Shown here piece by piece: positions 12,098 through 21,500 of a DNA stretch of 64,000 nt. Under the pieces are notes generated by a model, which saw only the letters and a list, made by a program, of their open reading frames with translations, did not search any database and had not been told where the DNA came from. How positions within the stretch are numbered: position 1 is the stretch's first letter; each line of letters starts with the position of its first letter. This stretch comes from Stutzerimonas chloritidismutans AW-1 (GTDB lineage: Bacteria > Pseudomonadota > Gammaproteobacteria > Pseudomonadales > Pseudomonadaceae), in assembly GCF_000495915.1 (NCBI RefSeq), contig NZ_AOFQ01000052.1, positions 30,635 through 94,634 of the forward strand, written 5' to 3'. Both the position numbers and the translations under genes were made by a program.

Positions 12098-13240
12098 TCA
12101 GCCTTCTTGGCCTTGGGGTTGTGCAGACACCCCACCGCGATTATCGACATTGGTCGCCGGAGCCACCTCGACCTCGACCCCCGGCTGGATGAACTGCAGG
12201 CCTTCGGTGATCACGCGATCGCCCGGCTGCAGGCCTTCGCCGACCAGCCAGCGATTGCCCACGGCGCGCTCGGTCTTGATCGGGCGCACTTCCACCTTGT
12301 TCTCGGCATTGACCACCATGGCGGTCGGGTCACCCTTGGTGTTGCGCGTGACGCCCTGCTGCGGAACCAGGATCGCCTCGCTCTTCATGCCGGCCACCAG
12401 CTGCGCATGGACGAACATGCCCGGCAGCAGATTCTTGTCCGGATTCGGGAATACGGCGCGCAGGGTCACCGAGCCGGTACCGGCATCCACCGTGACTTCG
12501 CTGAATTCGAGTTTGCCTTCGTGACCGTAATCGCTGCCATCCTCCAGTTTGAGGGTGACCTTGGCCGCGTTATCGCCAGACTTCTGCAGACGACCCTCGG
12601 CCAGGTCGCGCCGCAGCGCTAGCAGGTCTCGGGCCGGCTGGGTCACGTCGACATAGATCGGGTCAAGCTGCTGAATGGTCGCCAGCTCCTGCGCCTGACC
12701 GTTGCTGACCAGCGCACCCTCGGTCACCGCGGAACGGCCGATCCGGCCGGAAATCGGCGCCAGCACCTTGGTGTAGCGGACGTCGATCCGCGCGCGCTCC
12801 AGCTCCGCTTCGGCCTGCAGGCTGGCGGCCCGCGCCTCGTCATAGGCCTGCTTGCTGACGGCCTGATCCTTGACCAGCTCGGCGTAGCGATCGGCCAGCG
12901 ACTTGCTGGAAGCGACGCTCGCCTGAGCACTCTTCAGCGTGGCCTCGTACACCGACGCATCGATCTGATAGAGCTGTTGCCCAGCCTTGACGTCGCTGCC
13001 TTCGGTGAACAGACGCTTCTGGATGATGCCGTTGACCTGTGGCCGCACCTCGGCGATGCGGTAGGCGCGGGTACGCCCGGGCAGCTCGGTGGTTACCGCG
13101 AACGGCTCTGCCTGCAGGGTCACGATACCCACCTTGGGCTTCTGCTGGGCCGGTGGGGCGGCTTCTTCCTGACAGCCGGCCAGGAAAACAGCCATGGCGA
13201 GAATGGACATCAGGGCAGCATTGGCTGACTTGATTGGCAT
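12098..13240 (-). CDS. mexA: RND efflux periplasmic adaptor lipoprotein (MexA/TtgA type)
   Basis: Membrane-fusion protein linking the RND pump to the outer-membrane channel. The 380-residue protein has a lipoprotein signal ending LAGCQ (about residues 20-24), then the lipoyl-like half motifs around an alpha-helical hairpin, a beta-barrel domain and a membrane-proximal domain. The start at 13240 gives the correct signal peptide and is preceded by AAGAGGT; the longer frame starts among the promoter elements. It is first in the operon. PAO1 has mexR divergent at this point; here no regulator gene is present between it and yceI. Confidence 0.95.
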   Translation of the reverse strand: MPIKSANAALMSILAMAVFLAGCQEEAAPPAQQKPKVGIVTLQAEPFAVTTELPGRTRAYRIAEVRPQVNGIIQKRLFTEGSDVKAGQQLYQIDASVYEATLKSAQASVASSKSLADRYAELVKDQAVSKQAYDEARAASLQAEAELERARIDVRYTKVLAPISGRIGRSAVTEGALVSNGQAQELATIQQLDPIYVDVTQPARDLLALRRDLAEGRLQKSGDNAAKVTLKLEDGSDYGHEGKLEFSEVTVDAGTGSVTLRAVFPNPDKNLLPGMFVHAQLVAGMKSEAILVPQQGVTRNTKGDPTAMVVNAENKVEVRPIKTERAVGNRWLVGEGLQPGDRVITEGLQFIQPGVEVEVAPATNVDNRGGVSAQPQGQEG

Positions 13241-13315
13241 GGTTAGACCTCTTGAAAACCTGGCAGGCGGGAATGGGCAACAGCGCGCCGCAGACGCGGA
13301 GAGCGGAATGGGCCG

Positions 13316-13346
13316 AAATATACTTACATCCATGACTGTCTGTAAA
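13316..13346 (-). promoter_or_regulatory. Efflux operon promoter with TtgR/NalD-type operator
   Basis: Reading the minus strand, TTTACA (13346-13341), 18 bases and TATATT (13322-13317) form a sigma-70-type promoter. The same bases contain the inverted repeat TTACA...TGTAA around CATGGATG. As I remember the P. putida TtgR operator, this block is nearly identical to it (TTTACA, then CATGaATG, then TGTAAGTATATT). A TetR-family repressor bound here would cover both promoter elements. No TetR or MarR gene lies in the window near it, so the regulator must be encoded elsewhere. Confidence 0.75.
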
Positions 13347-13460
13347 CCTGAAAAGACTCGTCGGCCCTGCCGCAAATGTTGCAAAAGGTGCGTCATAGAC
13401 CCATTCGACACAGGTTTGTCCGCTGTGCAAGAAGCGTTGATACATATCCTGGCAAACGCA

Positions 13461-13485
13461 GAACGCCGGCAAGATGCCGGCGTTC
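13461..13485 (-). terminator. Terminator after yceI
   Basis: GAACGCCGGC (13461-13470), a five-base loop and GCCGGCGTTC (13476-13485) form a perfect ten-pair stem 18 bases past the yceI stop on the minus strand. The tail is only moderately T-rich. It would insulate the efflux promoter that lies just beyond. Confidence 0.75.
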
Positions 13486-13503
13486 GGGTTCCACGGGGAG
13501 CGT

Positions 13504-14079
13504 TTACTTGCGCACACCTTCGACCGAGATGATCAGATCGACCGTTTGCGACGCCGGCCCGAGGTCCATCTTGATGTCGAAGTCCTTCAGCGTCAGCGTG
13601 GTACTGCCTTCGAAACCGGCACGGTAGCCGCCCCAGGGATCATCACCTTCGCCGATGAACTTGGCAGCGATCACCACCGATTTGGTCACGCCGTTGAGCG
13701 TCAGGTTGCCAGTGATGTCAGCAGTGCCGTCGCCGGTGGACTTCACCGAAGTCGACTCGAAGGTCGCTGCCGGGTGCTTGTCGACGTTGAGGAAGTCATC
13801 GCTGCGCAGGTGCTTGTCGCGCTCGGCGTGGTTGGTATCGACGCTGGCGGTCTTCAACGTGACGTTGACCTTGCTCGCTTCCGGCTTGTCCGCATCGAAG
13901 CTGAAGCTGCCATCGAAATCCTTGAACGTGCCCCACAGCCAGCTGTAGCCGAGGTGGCTGATCTTGAAATTGACGAAGGCGTGCTGGCCCTGCTTGTCGA
14001 TGGCGTAGTCGGCAGCAAATGCCTGGCCACCGACCAGTGCGGAACCGAGGACCAGTGCGGCGAGGGTTTTCTTGAGCAT
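13504..14079 (-). CDS. YceI-family periplasmic lipid-binding protein
   Basis: A 191-residue secreted protein with a signal peptide ending AFA about residue 23. It then has the YceI lipocalin-like beta-barrel: [20 protein letters not shown] at the start of the mature part and [14 protein letters not shown] near the end. Family members bind polyisoprenoid or amphiphilic lipids; the physiological role is uncertain. The ATG at 14079 has AGGAG upstream; an in-frame TTG one codon earlier is not needed. It lies 25 bases after the cytochrome b561 gene, a pairing often seen for this family, so one operon is likely. Confidence 0.9.
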   Translation of the reverse strand: MLKKTLAALVLGSALVGGQAFAADYAIDKQGQHAFVNFKISHLGYSWLWGTFKDFDGSFSFDADKPEASKVNVTLKTASVDTNHAERDKHLRSDDFLNVDKHPAATFESTSVKSTGDGTADITGNLTLNGVTKSVVIAAKFIGEGDDPWGGYRAGFEGSTTLTLKDFDIKMDLGPASQTVDLIISVEGVRK

Positions 14080-14104
14080 CAATGGATTCTCCTATCGGGG
14101 GTGA

Positions 14105-14659
14105 TTAACCGGCACTACGACCGAGCATGCGCTTGAGTGTCGCGTCGCGGTCGATGAAATGGTGTTTGAGCGCAGCCAGGGCGTGTACCACGGCGAAGAT
14201 CACCAGCGCCCAGGCAGCGTATTCGTGAACAATCCCGGCGCTGTCGGCCTGATCGGGGATGGAAGTGATCAGCGCCGGCACCTCGAACAGGCCGAACACG
14301 CTGATCGGCCGGCCATCGGCGGTGGAGATCAGGTAACCCGAGATCATCACCAGGAACAGGCCGAGGTAGAGCAGGCTGTGACCAAGCCTGGCCGCGATCC
14401 GGGTCAGCCGCCCCTGACTCGCCAGCGGCGCCGGCGCAGGGCTGACGAAACGCCAGAGCACCCGCAGCAGCATGATCAGAAACAGCGCGATGCCAATGCT
14501 CTTGTGCAGGTCCGGCGCGGTGCGATACCAGCTGCTGTAGTAGTTCAGCCCAACCATCCAGAAGCCCAGGCCGAACAGACCGAATACGGCGATGGCCACC
14601 AACCAGTGCAAGGCAATGCTGGTCAGCCCATAGTTCGTTGAGGAGTTACGCCAGTGCAT
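14105..14659 (-). CDS. Cytochrome b561-family membrane protein
   Basis: A 184-residue di-haem cytochrome b561 (YodB/CybB-like) with four transmembrane helices. Likely haem ligands are the histidine in SIALHWLVA near the N-terminus, HKSIGIALF in helix 2, GHSLLYLGLF in helix 3 and VHALAALKHHF near the end. It probably passes electrons between quinones and a periplasmic partner. The start at 14659 (MHWRN) follows AAGGAA; the longer frame uses a TTG inside that ribosome-binding site. It is upstream of yceI in one transcription unit and divergent from bioA. Confidence 0.9.
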   Translation of the reverse strand: MHWRNSSTNYGLTSIALHWLVAIAVFGLFGLGFWMVGLNYYSSWYRTAPDLHKSIGIALFLIMLLRVLWRFVSPAPAPLASQGRLTRIAARLGHSLLYLGLFLVMISGYLISTADGRPISVFGLFEVPALITSIPDQADSAGIVHEYAAWALVIFAVVHALAALKHHFIDRDATLKRMLGRSAG

Positions 14660-14820
14660 TGAATCTTCCTTCAAATTCAGGCCTAGAAGCCTAGCCGGTT
14701 ACCTATCGGAATAGAGCGCATTTTTTCGCTTTGAAACATCGAGTAAATCGATGACTGATCGCATCAAGTCATGCCCCAGCGCTTCTGCTAGGCTTCGCGA
14801 CTCATTGCGGAGGAGTAACG

Positions 14821-16227
14821 ATGAGCCTGAACGACAGCTGGATGCAACGCGACCTTGCCGTACTCTGGCATCCCTGCACCCAGATGAAAGATCACGAGCA
14901 GCTGCCGCTGATTCCGATCCGCCGCGGCGAAGGCGTCTGGCTGGAGGATTTCGACGGCAAGCGATACCTGGATGCGGTCAGTTCCTGGTGGGTCAACGTC
15001 TTCGGCCATGCCAATCCGCGCATCAATCAGCGCATCAAGGATCAGGTCGACCAACTCGAGCACGTGATGCTGGCCGGCTTCAGTCATCAGCCGGTGGTGG
15101 AGCTGTCGGAGCGTTTGGTCGCCCTGACACCGGCCGGACTGGACCGCGTCTTCTATACCGACAACGGTTCGACCGGTATCGAAGTGGCGCTGAAGATGAG
15201 CTTTCACTACTGGCGCAACAGCGGACGTGGCCAGAAGCAGCGCTTCGTCACCCTGACCAACAGCTATCACGGGGAAACCGTCGCCGCGATGTCGGTGGGT
15301 GATGTCGCCCTCTTCACCGACACCTACAAGCCGCTGCTGCTGGACACCTTCAAGGTTCCGAGCCCGGACTGCTACCTGCGACCCGAGGGTGTGAGCTGGG
15401 AAGAGCATTCGCGGCAGATGTTCGCGCACATGGAACAGACCCTTGCCGAGCACCACCAGGACATCGCCGCGGTCATCGTCGAACCGCTGATTCAGGGCGC
15501 CGGCGGCATGCGCATGTACCACCCGATATATCTGAAGCTGCTGCGCGAGGCCTGCGACCGCTACGAAGTGCACCTCATCCACGACGAGATCGCGGTCGGC
15601 TTCGGCCGCACCGGCAGCATGTTCGCCTGCGAGCAGGCTGGCATCACGCCAGACTTCCTCTGCCTGTCCAAAGCCTTGACCGGCGGCTATCTGCCGATGG
15701 CCGCAGTGCTCACCACCGACCGCATGTACCGGGCGTTCTACGACGACTATTCGACGCTGCGCGCCTTCCTCCATTCGCACACCTACACCGGCAACCCGCT
15801 GGCCTGCGCCGCGGCACTGGCGACGCTGGATATCTTCGCCGAAGACAACGTAATCGAAGCGAACAAGGCGCTGGCCGCGCGCATGGCCAGCGCCACCGCA
15901 CACCTGGTCGAGCATCCGCACGTGGCCGAAGTCCGCCAGACCGGCATGGCACTGGCTATCGAGATGGTTCAGGACAAGGCCAGCCGCACGGCCTATCCCT
16001 GGCAGGAGCGTCGCGGCCTGAAGGTCTATCAGCACGCGATGGAGCGCGGCGCGCTGTTGCGCCCGCTCGGCAGTGTGGTGTATTTCCTGCCGCCCTATTG
16101 CATCACCGAGGAACAGATCGACTTTCTCGCGGCAGTCGCCACCGAGGGAATCGACATCGCCACCCGAGATGCCTCCGGGGTATCGGTCCCGGTCGGTCCA
16201 TACCCAGGCTTCAGAGACCCGGGTTGA
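14821..16227 (+). CDS. bioA: Adenosylmethionine-8-amino-7-oxononanoate aminotransferase
   Basis: Converts 7-keto-8-aminopelargonic acid to 7,8-diaminopelargonic acid with SAM as amino donor, a step of biotin synthesis. The 468-residue class-III aminotransferase shows WHPCTQMKDH near the N-terminus, SYHGETVAAMSVGD, the PLP-pairing aspartate in HDEIAVGFGRTG, and the Schiff-base lysine in LSKALTGGYLPM at about residue 283. A GGAGGAG ribosome-binding site precedes the ATG. The other biotin genes are not in the window. About 146 bases separate it from the divergent cytochrome b561 gene. Confidence 0.96.
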   Translation: MSLNDSWMQRDLAVLWHPCTQMKDHEQLPLIPIRRGEGVWLEDFDGKRYLDAVSSWWVNVFGHANPRINQRIKDQVDQLEHVMLAGFSHQPVVELSERLVALTPAGLDRVFYTDNGSTGIEVALKMSFHYWRNSGRGQKQRFVTLTNSYHGETVAAMSVGDVALFTDTYKPLLLDTFKVPSPDCYLRPEGVSWEEHSRQMFAHMEQTLAEHHQDIAAVIVEPLIQGAGGMRMYHPIYLKLLREACDRYEVHLIHDEIAVGFGRTGSMFACEQAGITPDFLCLSKALTGGYLPMAAVLTTDRMYRAFYDDYSTLRAFLHSHTYTGNPLACAAALATLDIFAEDNVIEANKALAARMASATAHLVEHPHVAEVRQTGMALAIEMVQDKASRTAYPWQERRGLKVYQHAMERGALLRPLGSVVYFLPPYCITEEQIDFLAAVATEGIDIATRDASGVSVPVGPYPGFRDPG

Positions 16228-16232
16228 TGTGG

Positions 16233-16270
16233 AGCATCGGCAGCCTGCGAGCCAGGCTGCCGATGCTTTA
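16233..16270 (+). terminator. Terminator after bioA
   Basis: AGCATCGGCAGCCTG (16233-16247) pairs perfectly with CAGGCTGCCGATGCT (16253-16267) across a five-base loop, followed by TTAGACTT. A strong stem placed directly after the bioA stop and before rsmE. Confidence 0.8.
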
Positions 16271-16308
16271 GACTTGCCGCTTCCAACTCGCCGCCTGCAG
16301 CTGCCTCC

Positions 16309-17025
16309 ATGCGCCTATCCCGTTTTTTCATCGACGCCCCCCTTTCCCTTGGCCAGCACCCACTGCCTGACGCATCGGCCCACTACATCAGCAGGGTGCT
16401 GCGGCTTTCGGCCGGCAGCGCGGTTCAGCTGTTCGATGGCAGCGGCAGTGAATTTCGCGGCGAACTGCTGGAAGTCGGCAAGAAGTCCGTCACCGTCGAA
16501 CTGCACGAACGCCTGACGGGGATGCCAGAGTCACCTCTACAGATCCACCTCGGGCAGGGTCTTTCCCGCGGCGAACGGATGGATTGGGCCATTCAGAAGG
16601 CCACCGAGCTAGGCGTAACGCAGATCACGCCCATCGTCAGCGAGCGTTGCGAAGTGCGCCTCAACGATGAGCGTGCCGACAAACGTCTGGCCCATTGGCG
16701 GCAGATCGCGATCAGCGCCTGCGAGCAATGCGGCCGGTCGGTACTGCCGGTCATCCACCCGCCAATCAGCCTGCGTGACTGGTTGCCTGTCGAGGCAGAC
16801 CTGAAGCTCGTGCTGCATCCAGTGGCCGCGCCGCTGACGAGCCATGCCAGACCGCAGACACTGGCTTTCCTGATCGGTCCGGAAGGAGGCTTGAGCGAGA
16901 GCGAAGTCGAACAAGCAGCCAATCAAGGGTTTCAGCCTGCTCGACTCGGCCCGCGAGTGCTGCGCACCGAGACCGCTCCGGTGGTGGCGCTGAGCGTGGC
17001 ACAGCAGCTCTGGGGCGATTTCTGA
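16309..17025 (+). CDS. rsmE: 16S rRNA (uracil-1498-N3)-methyltransferase
   Basis: SAM-dependent methylation of U1498 in 16S rRNA. The 238-residue protein has the N-terminal PUA-like RNA-binding part followed by a SPOUT trefoil-knot domain. The knot motifs FLIGPEGGLSESEVEQA and LGPRVLRTETAPVVAL lie near residues 190-230, as expected. It begins MRLSRFFIDAPL, typical of the family. Convergent with chpC, whose stop is 24 bases away; no terminator is seen in that gap. Confidence 0.95.
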   Translation: MRLSRFFIDAPLSLGQHPLPDASAHYISRVLRLSAGSAVQLFDGSGSEFRGELLEVGKKSVTVELHERLTGMPESPLQIHLGQGLSRGERMDWAIQKATELGVTQITPIVSERCEVRLNDERADKRLAHWRQIAISACEQCGRSVLPVIHPPISLRDWLPVEADLKLVLHPVAAPLTSHARPQTLAFLIGPEGGLSESEVEQAANQGFQPARLGPRVLRTETAPVVALSVAQQLWGDF

Positions 17026-17049
17026 CGACGTACCGGGTGGCGGCCTCGA

Positions 17050-17520
17050 TCAGATCAGGCCAGCATCGGCGAGCTTCTGCTCCAGACCGATCAGATCGGG
17101 GATTCGCGGCTGCACGTCGCCAAGGTTGACCGCATCCAGTTCGAGCGGGGCAAGCGTCACATCCGCGCGCGCGAGGCTGGCGTCGACCTTGATCGAGTGC
17201 GGGATGCCCTGCACCAGCAGCGCGATGAACTTGACGTGGTCGCGCCCACCAACCGCGTTGAGCACGGCAACCCGCGCCGAACTGCCAACCGGTTGTGCCT
17301 GGCCGCTGGACGCGGCCTCGAACGACAGCAATGGTAGGCTCAGGTCACGCCACTGCACCTGCCCGAGAAACCATGCGGGCATGCCCTGCACCGCTTGCGG
17401 AGCGCGATAGGGAATCAGCTCGGCGACGGCCACGTTGGGCACCAGCAATACGCGATCGGCGAGCGGCATCAGCAGCCCGGTGAGGCTTTCCGCCTCCGGA
17501 GAAACGACCATTTGACTCAT
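17050..17520 (-). CDS. chpC: CheW-like chemosensory adaptor ChpC
   Basis: A 156-residue single CheW domain protein, last gene of the Pil-Chp cluster. CheW proteins link methyl-accepting receptors to the histidine kinase, and ChpC is the second such adaptor beside PilI. Its ATG overlaps the chpB stop by four bases (ATGA), so translation is coupled. In PAO1 the cluster continues with chpD and chpE; here the next gene is rsmE on the opposite strand. Confidence 0.9.
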   Translation of the reverse strand: MSQMVVSPEAESLTGLLMPLADRVLLVPNVAVAELIPYRAPQAVQGMPAWFLGQVQWRDLSLPLLSFEAASSGQAQPVGSSARVAVLNAVGGRDHVKFIALLVQGIPHSIKVDASLARADVTLAPLELDAVNLGDVQPRIPDLIGLEQKLADAGLI

Positions 17521-18569
17521 GAGTTATCCCGTTGAAAAGACGTGGCGGGCGTACCGACCTGGCTGACCAGATGATTGACCAAGGCTTGCGCCAGCTCGCG
17601 AGGGTCACCGCTGTAGGAGCTGTAGCCACCTTCTCGAAGATTGTCCGGCATACTTGAGCAGGCACAGGAGTCGGCGCGCTGCGTCCAGACCCTGCCACCC
17701 TGACGCAGCACATATGCGGCCGCCGCACTGCCGTCGCTGCCCATGCCACTGAAGGCAATGACACCGCAACGCTGGCCGAACTGCTGGGCCAGATTCAGCA
17801 TCATCTGGTCGATCGACGGGCTATACGGTTCAGGCCAGCAACGACCGTTCAGGCGGGTGCTGCCATCGGACTCGAACCCGAGTTCCTCCCCGATCGGCGC
17901 GATGATCACTTCTCCGCAGCGCACCGGCTGGCCAGGGCGCACCTGTTGAACCTGCCACTGACTATGTCGGCCCACGGCCTGGGACAACGCGGACTCGAAG
18001 CTGGCTTCGATATGCTGGGCATAGATGAAACCGACTGGCAGGCCGCCAGGCAGCGCGTCCAGGAAGGCCTTCACGGCTTCCGGCCCACCGAGCGAAGCCG
18101 CCAGCAGCCATACCTGGGTCGCCGCTTCACCGGCATGCAGCGCGCTATCAGCCAGCAGCGGCGGTAGCGTCAGGCGCTCGGGGCGTTGTCCTTCACCCTG
18201 CAGTACGTCCAGACGCGGCCCCACTGCCCGTGATGGGTCACCGATCAGGCGCTTCAGCTTGCTGAACAGGCTGCGCTCCCAACGTGGGTAGAACTCCGAA
18301 TGCCGCTCCGGCGCATGCCCCTCACCGAACAGCACTCGCGTGGTGTCGCGCTCAAGCAACGCATCCACAAGAGGCGAATCTTCGGTCTGCGCCAGATCAA
18401 CCAGCCAGAGATCGGCCTCGGTACTATCCAGGTCTGCCGGCTCGAGGCGCGCCGGGTCATTGTTCAATACCACCTGATAGCCACTGCCGGTCAAAGCCTG
18501 CTGCAGCACGTGACGCTGCAGAGAGGTGTCGGCGAGTACCGCAATGCGGGCGCAGAGAACGTCAGACAT
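17517..18569 (-). CDS. chpB: Chemotaxis methylesterase ChpB (CheB type)
   Basis: Removes methyl groups from the receptor PilJ, opposing PilK. The 350-residue protein has an N-terminal receiver-like region (about 1-120) and a C-terminal CheB esterase domain. Visible esterase motifs are LAASLGGPEAVKAFL (catalytic serine), IYAQHIEASFE (catalytic histidine) and GVIAFSGMGSDGSAAA (aspartate). The start at 18569 (MSDVLCARIAVL) overlaps the chpA stop by eight bases; the longer frame only adds an upstream leader inside chpA. Confidence 0.93.
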   Translation of the reverse strand: MSDVLCARIAVLADTSLQRHVLQQALTGSGYQVVLNNDPARLEPADLDSTEADLWLVDLAQTEDSPLVDALLERDTTRVLFGEGHAPERHSEFYPRWERSLFSKLKRLIGDPSRAVGPRLDVLQGEGQRPERLTLPPLLADSALHAGEAATQVWLLAASLGGPEAVKAFLDALPGGLPVGFIYAQHIEASFESALSQAVGRHSQWQVQQVRPGQPVRCGEVIIAPIGEELGFESDGSTRLNGRCWPEPYSPSIDQMMLNLAQQFGQRCGVIAFSGMGSDGSAAAAYVLRQGGRVWTQRADSCACSSMPDNLREGGYSSYSGDPRELAQALVNHLVSQVGTPATSFQRDNS

Positions 18570-21500
18570 CGGCGTGGACCAAGCGCTGAATGGCCTCGAG
18601 CAACACCGATTCCTGATAGGGCTTGCCAAGGTATTCGTTGACGCCGATGGTCAGCGCGCGATCACGGTGCTTCTCGCCGGTACGCGAGGTGATCATGATG
18701 ATCGGCAGATCCTTCAAACGCTCGTCGTGGCGAACCAGCGTGGCCACCTCGAAGCCGTCCATGCGCGGCATCTCGATATCCAGCAGCATGATGTCCGGCT
18801 TGCGCTCCTGCAGCTGAGTGATGGCATCCACCCCGTCCTTGGCGGTCAGAACGTTCATGCCATTGCGCTCCAGCAGACGACTGGTGACCTTGCGCACGGT
18901 GACCGAATCGTCAACCACCATGACCAGCGTCGGCCGTTCGGTTTCGACCTCGACCGGCTCCTGCACCTGATCGATAAGGCGCGGCTGTTGCAGCTGAATG
19001 AGCTGGTGCGCATGGAGCACACGGATGGTCGCCAGCAGGTCCAGAATCACCACGACCCGGCCATCGCCGAGGATGGTCGCGCCGGAAATGCCATGTACGC
19101 CGGCGAACTGCAGCCCAAGGCTCTTCACCACGATTTCACGAGAACCGGCGAGGCTGTCGACCTGTACCGCAACGCTGTGCTCTTTCGAGCGCACCAGGAT
19201 CACCGGCAGCGGCAGGCTCTGTCCCACCAGCTTGGGCTTCTGGCCGTTGTTCAAGAGATCGCCAAGATAACGCAGCTCGTAAGCCTGACCGGCATATTCG
19301 AAGCGCGGCGCATCCGGCTGGTAATAAGCTTCCAGCTCGTATGGCGAGACACGCACGATACCTTCGATGGTATTCAGCGGGATCGCATACAGATCCTCAC
19401 CGGAATAAACCATCAGCGCGCGGTTCACCGACACTGTGAACGGCAGGCGAATCAGGAAGCGCGTGCCCTGACCGAGCGTCGACTCAATGCTCATCGATCC
19501 GCCGAGCTGCTTCACTTCCGAGTGCACCACGTCCATGCCCACGCCGCGTCCGGAGATCTGCGTGACGCGCTCCGCGGTGGAGAACCCGGCTTCGAGGATG
19601 AACTGCAGGATTTCATGCTCGGACAGGTCGCTATCGGCGGACATCAGCCCGCGTTCGATCGCCTTGCGCCGCACCGCGTCCAGATTGATGCCACCACCGT
19701 CGTCGGCCAGCGTCAGCACGATATCGCCACCCTCACGGGCCAGATCCAGGCGTATCACGCCCTGCTCGGGCTTGCCGGCAGCGCGACGACGCTCGACCGG
19801 CTCGATGCCATGGTCCACGGCGTTGCGCAGCATGTGCTCCAGCGGCGCGACGATTCGCTCGAGCACGCTGCGGTCCATCTCACCGGTGGCATTGCCGACC
19901 ATGAACTCCACCTGTTTGCCGAGCTCGCCAGCGACCTGCCGCACGATTCTGCGCAGGCGCGGCACCAGGCGCTCGAAAGGAACCATGCGGGTGCGCATGA
20001 GGCCTTCCTGTAGCTCGGTATTGACCCGAGCCTGCTGCAGCAGCAGCGTTTCAGCGTCGCGATTACGCGCAGCCAGCGTTTCCTTCAGATCGAGCAAGTC
20101 AGACGCTGACTCGAACAGTGCACGCGAAAGCTGTTGCAGCTGCGAATGGCGGTCCATTTCCAGCGGGTCGAAATCGTCATAGCCGGCGCGCTCGGCTTCA
20201 GCCTGGTAACGGCTGAGAATCTGCGCCTGGGTTTCGGTATCCAATCGGCGCAGCTGGTCGCGCACCCGCTCGATGGTCGCTTCCATCTCGCCAAGGGTGA
20301 AGCCGACGTCGCTGACCTGCTGCTCGACTCGGCCGCGGAAGATCGATGTTTCGCCCGCCAGGTTGACCAGACCCTCCAGCAGTTCTGCGGGAACCTTGAC
20401 CAGCTCCTGCGGTGCCCGCCGCGCAGCGGCTTCCTGAGCGGCCAGCTGTGCGCGTCGAATGAATGGCAGCACCTTCGCCGGGCTGGTACTCGGCTTCGGC
20501 AAGGTACTGGCCGCGACGATCGGTTGTTCCAGAGCCACCGGCTCGCGCGGCAACTCTGGCTCGAGCTCCGGCGACTCAGGTTGCGAAGCGTCGCCTCCGT
20601 CGCTCGCCAGGCCCGCCCGAAGCAACTCGACATCCTTCAGCAGCGCGTCGTAGCCGTGCTGCACATCGAGAAACAGGCTATCCGGCCAGGGGGCGCCCTG
20701 CTGCTGCGCCTCGCTCAACCGCTGCTCCAGATCGTGGGCCATGTTGCCCAGTGCGGTCTGCCCAGCCAGCCGCGCACCGCCTTTCAGCGTGTGCAGCACA
20801 CGGAGCATGTCAGCCAACGGAGCGGCATCCTCACGGCCGGCATCCCAGCGACCGAGCGCTGATTCCATTTCCTCCAGAAGGTCGTCAGCTTCCTCGACAA
20901 AGATGTCGAGAATTTCGGCTTCGGCAGACTGCTGCGCATCTTCCTGAGCGGCCTTCAGCGACACGCTGCTGGGAATGCTCAGTTGCTCATCGGGGTTGTT
21001 GCGAAAGTGGCGAATCGTCTCGATCAGCGCATCGCCCGATGGCACCGGTTGATGGGCCCGCACCGCCTCGAGCATTTCCGCCAGGCGGTCCTGGCAGGCC
21101 TGCAGAAGGCCGAACAATTCCGGGCTGGCCCGGTAGCTACCGGCGCACAGGCCTTCGTAAAGAAACTCGAGTTCGTGGGAGAGATCACCGATTTCACGGA
21201 TATCGGCCATCCGGGCCCCGCCCTTGAGGGTATGCAGATCGCGCTGCAATGCCTCAAGTTCGAAGCTGTTGTCGACATCCGACATCCAGCGTTGCAAACC
21301 ACCCGCAGCGCTCTCGATGAGGTCGAAACCCTCCTCGAGGAAGATCTCCACTAATTCGGGATCGCGCTCGACTGTGTCGTGCTCCTCGGCGGCCGGCACA
21401 GCTTCGAACGCTTCCGGCACCTCATCCAGCTCGGGAAGGCTGAGGTCGATCTCATCCAACTCTTCGCTGAACGGGATATCCGAAGCGCGGCTATCGTCCG

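Noticed and set aside
8760..12524. A 1,254-codon open frame on the plus strand opposite the pump operon
   Set aside because: It is antisense to three well-recognised genes (oprM, mexB, mexA). Its product is an Arg/His/Gln/Asp-rich string without domains. Long antisense frames are expected in GC-rich DNA with strong third-position bias.
18526..20013. A 495-codon open frame opposite the chpA 3' end
   Set aside because: It is antisense to the kinase and receiver domains of chpA; no recognisable protein pattern.
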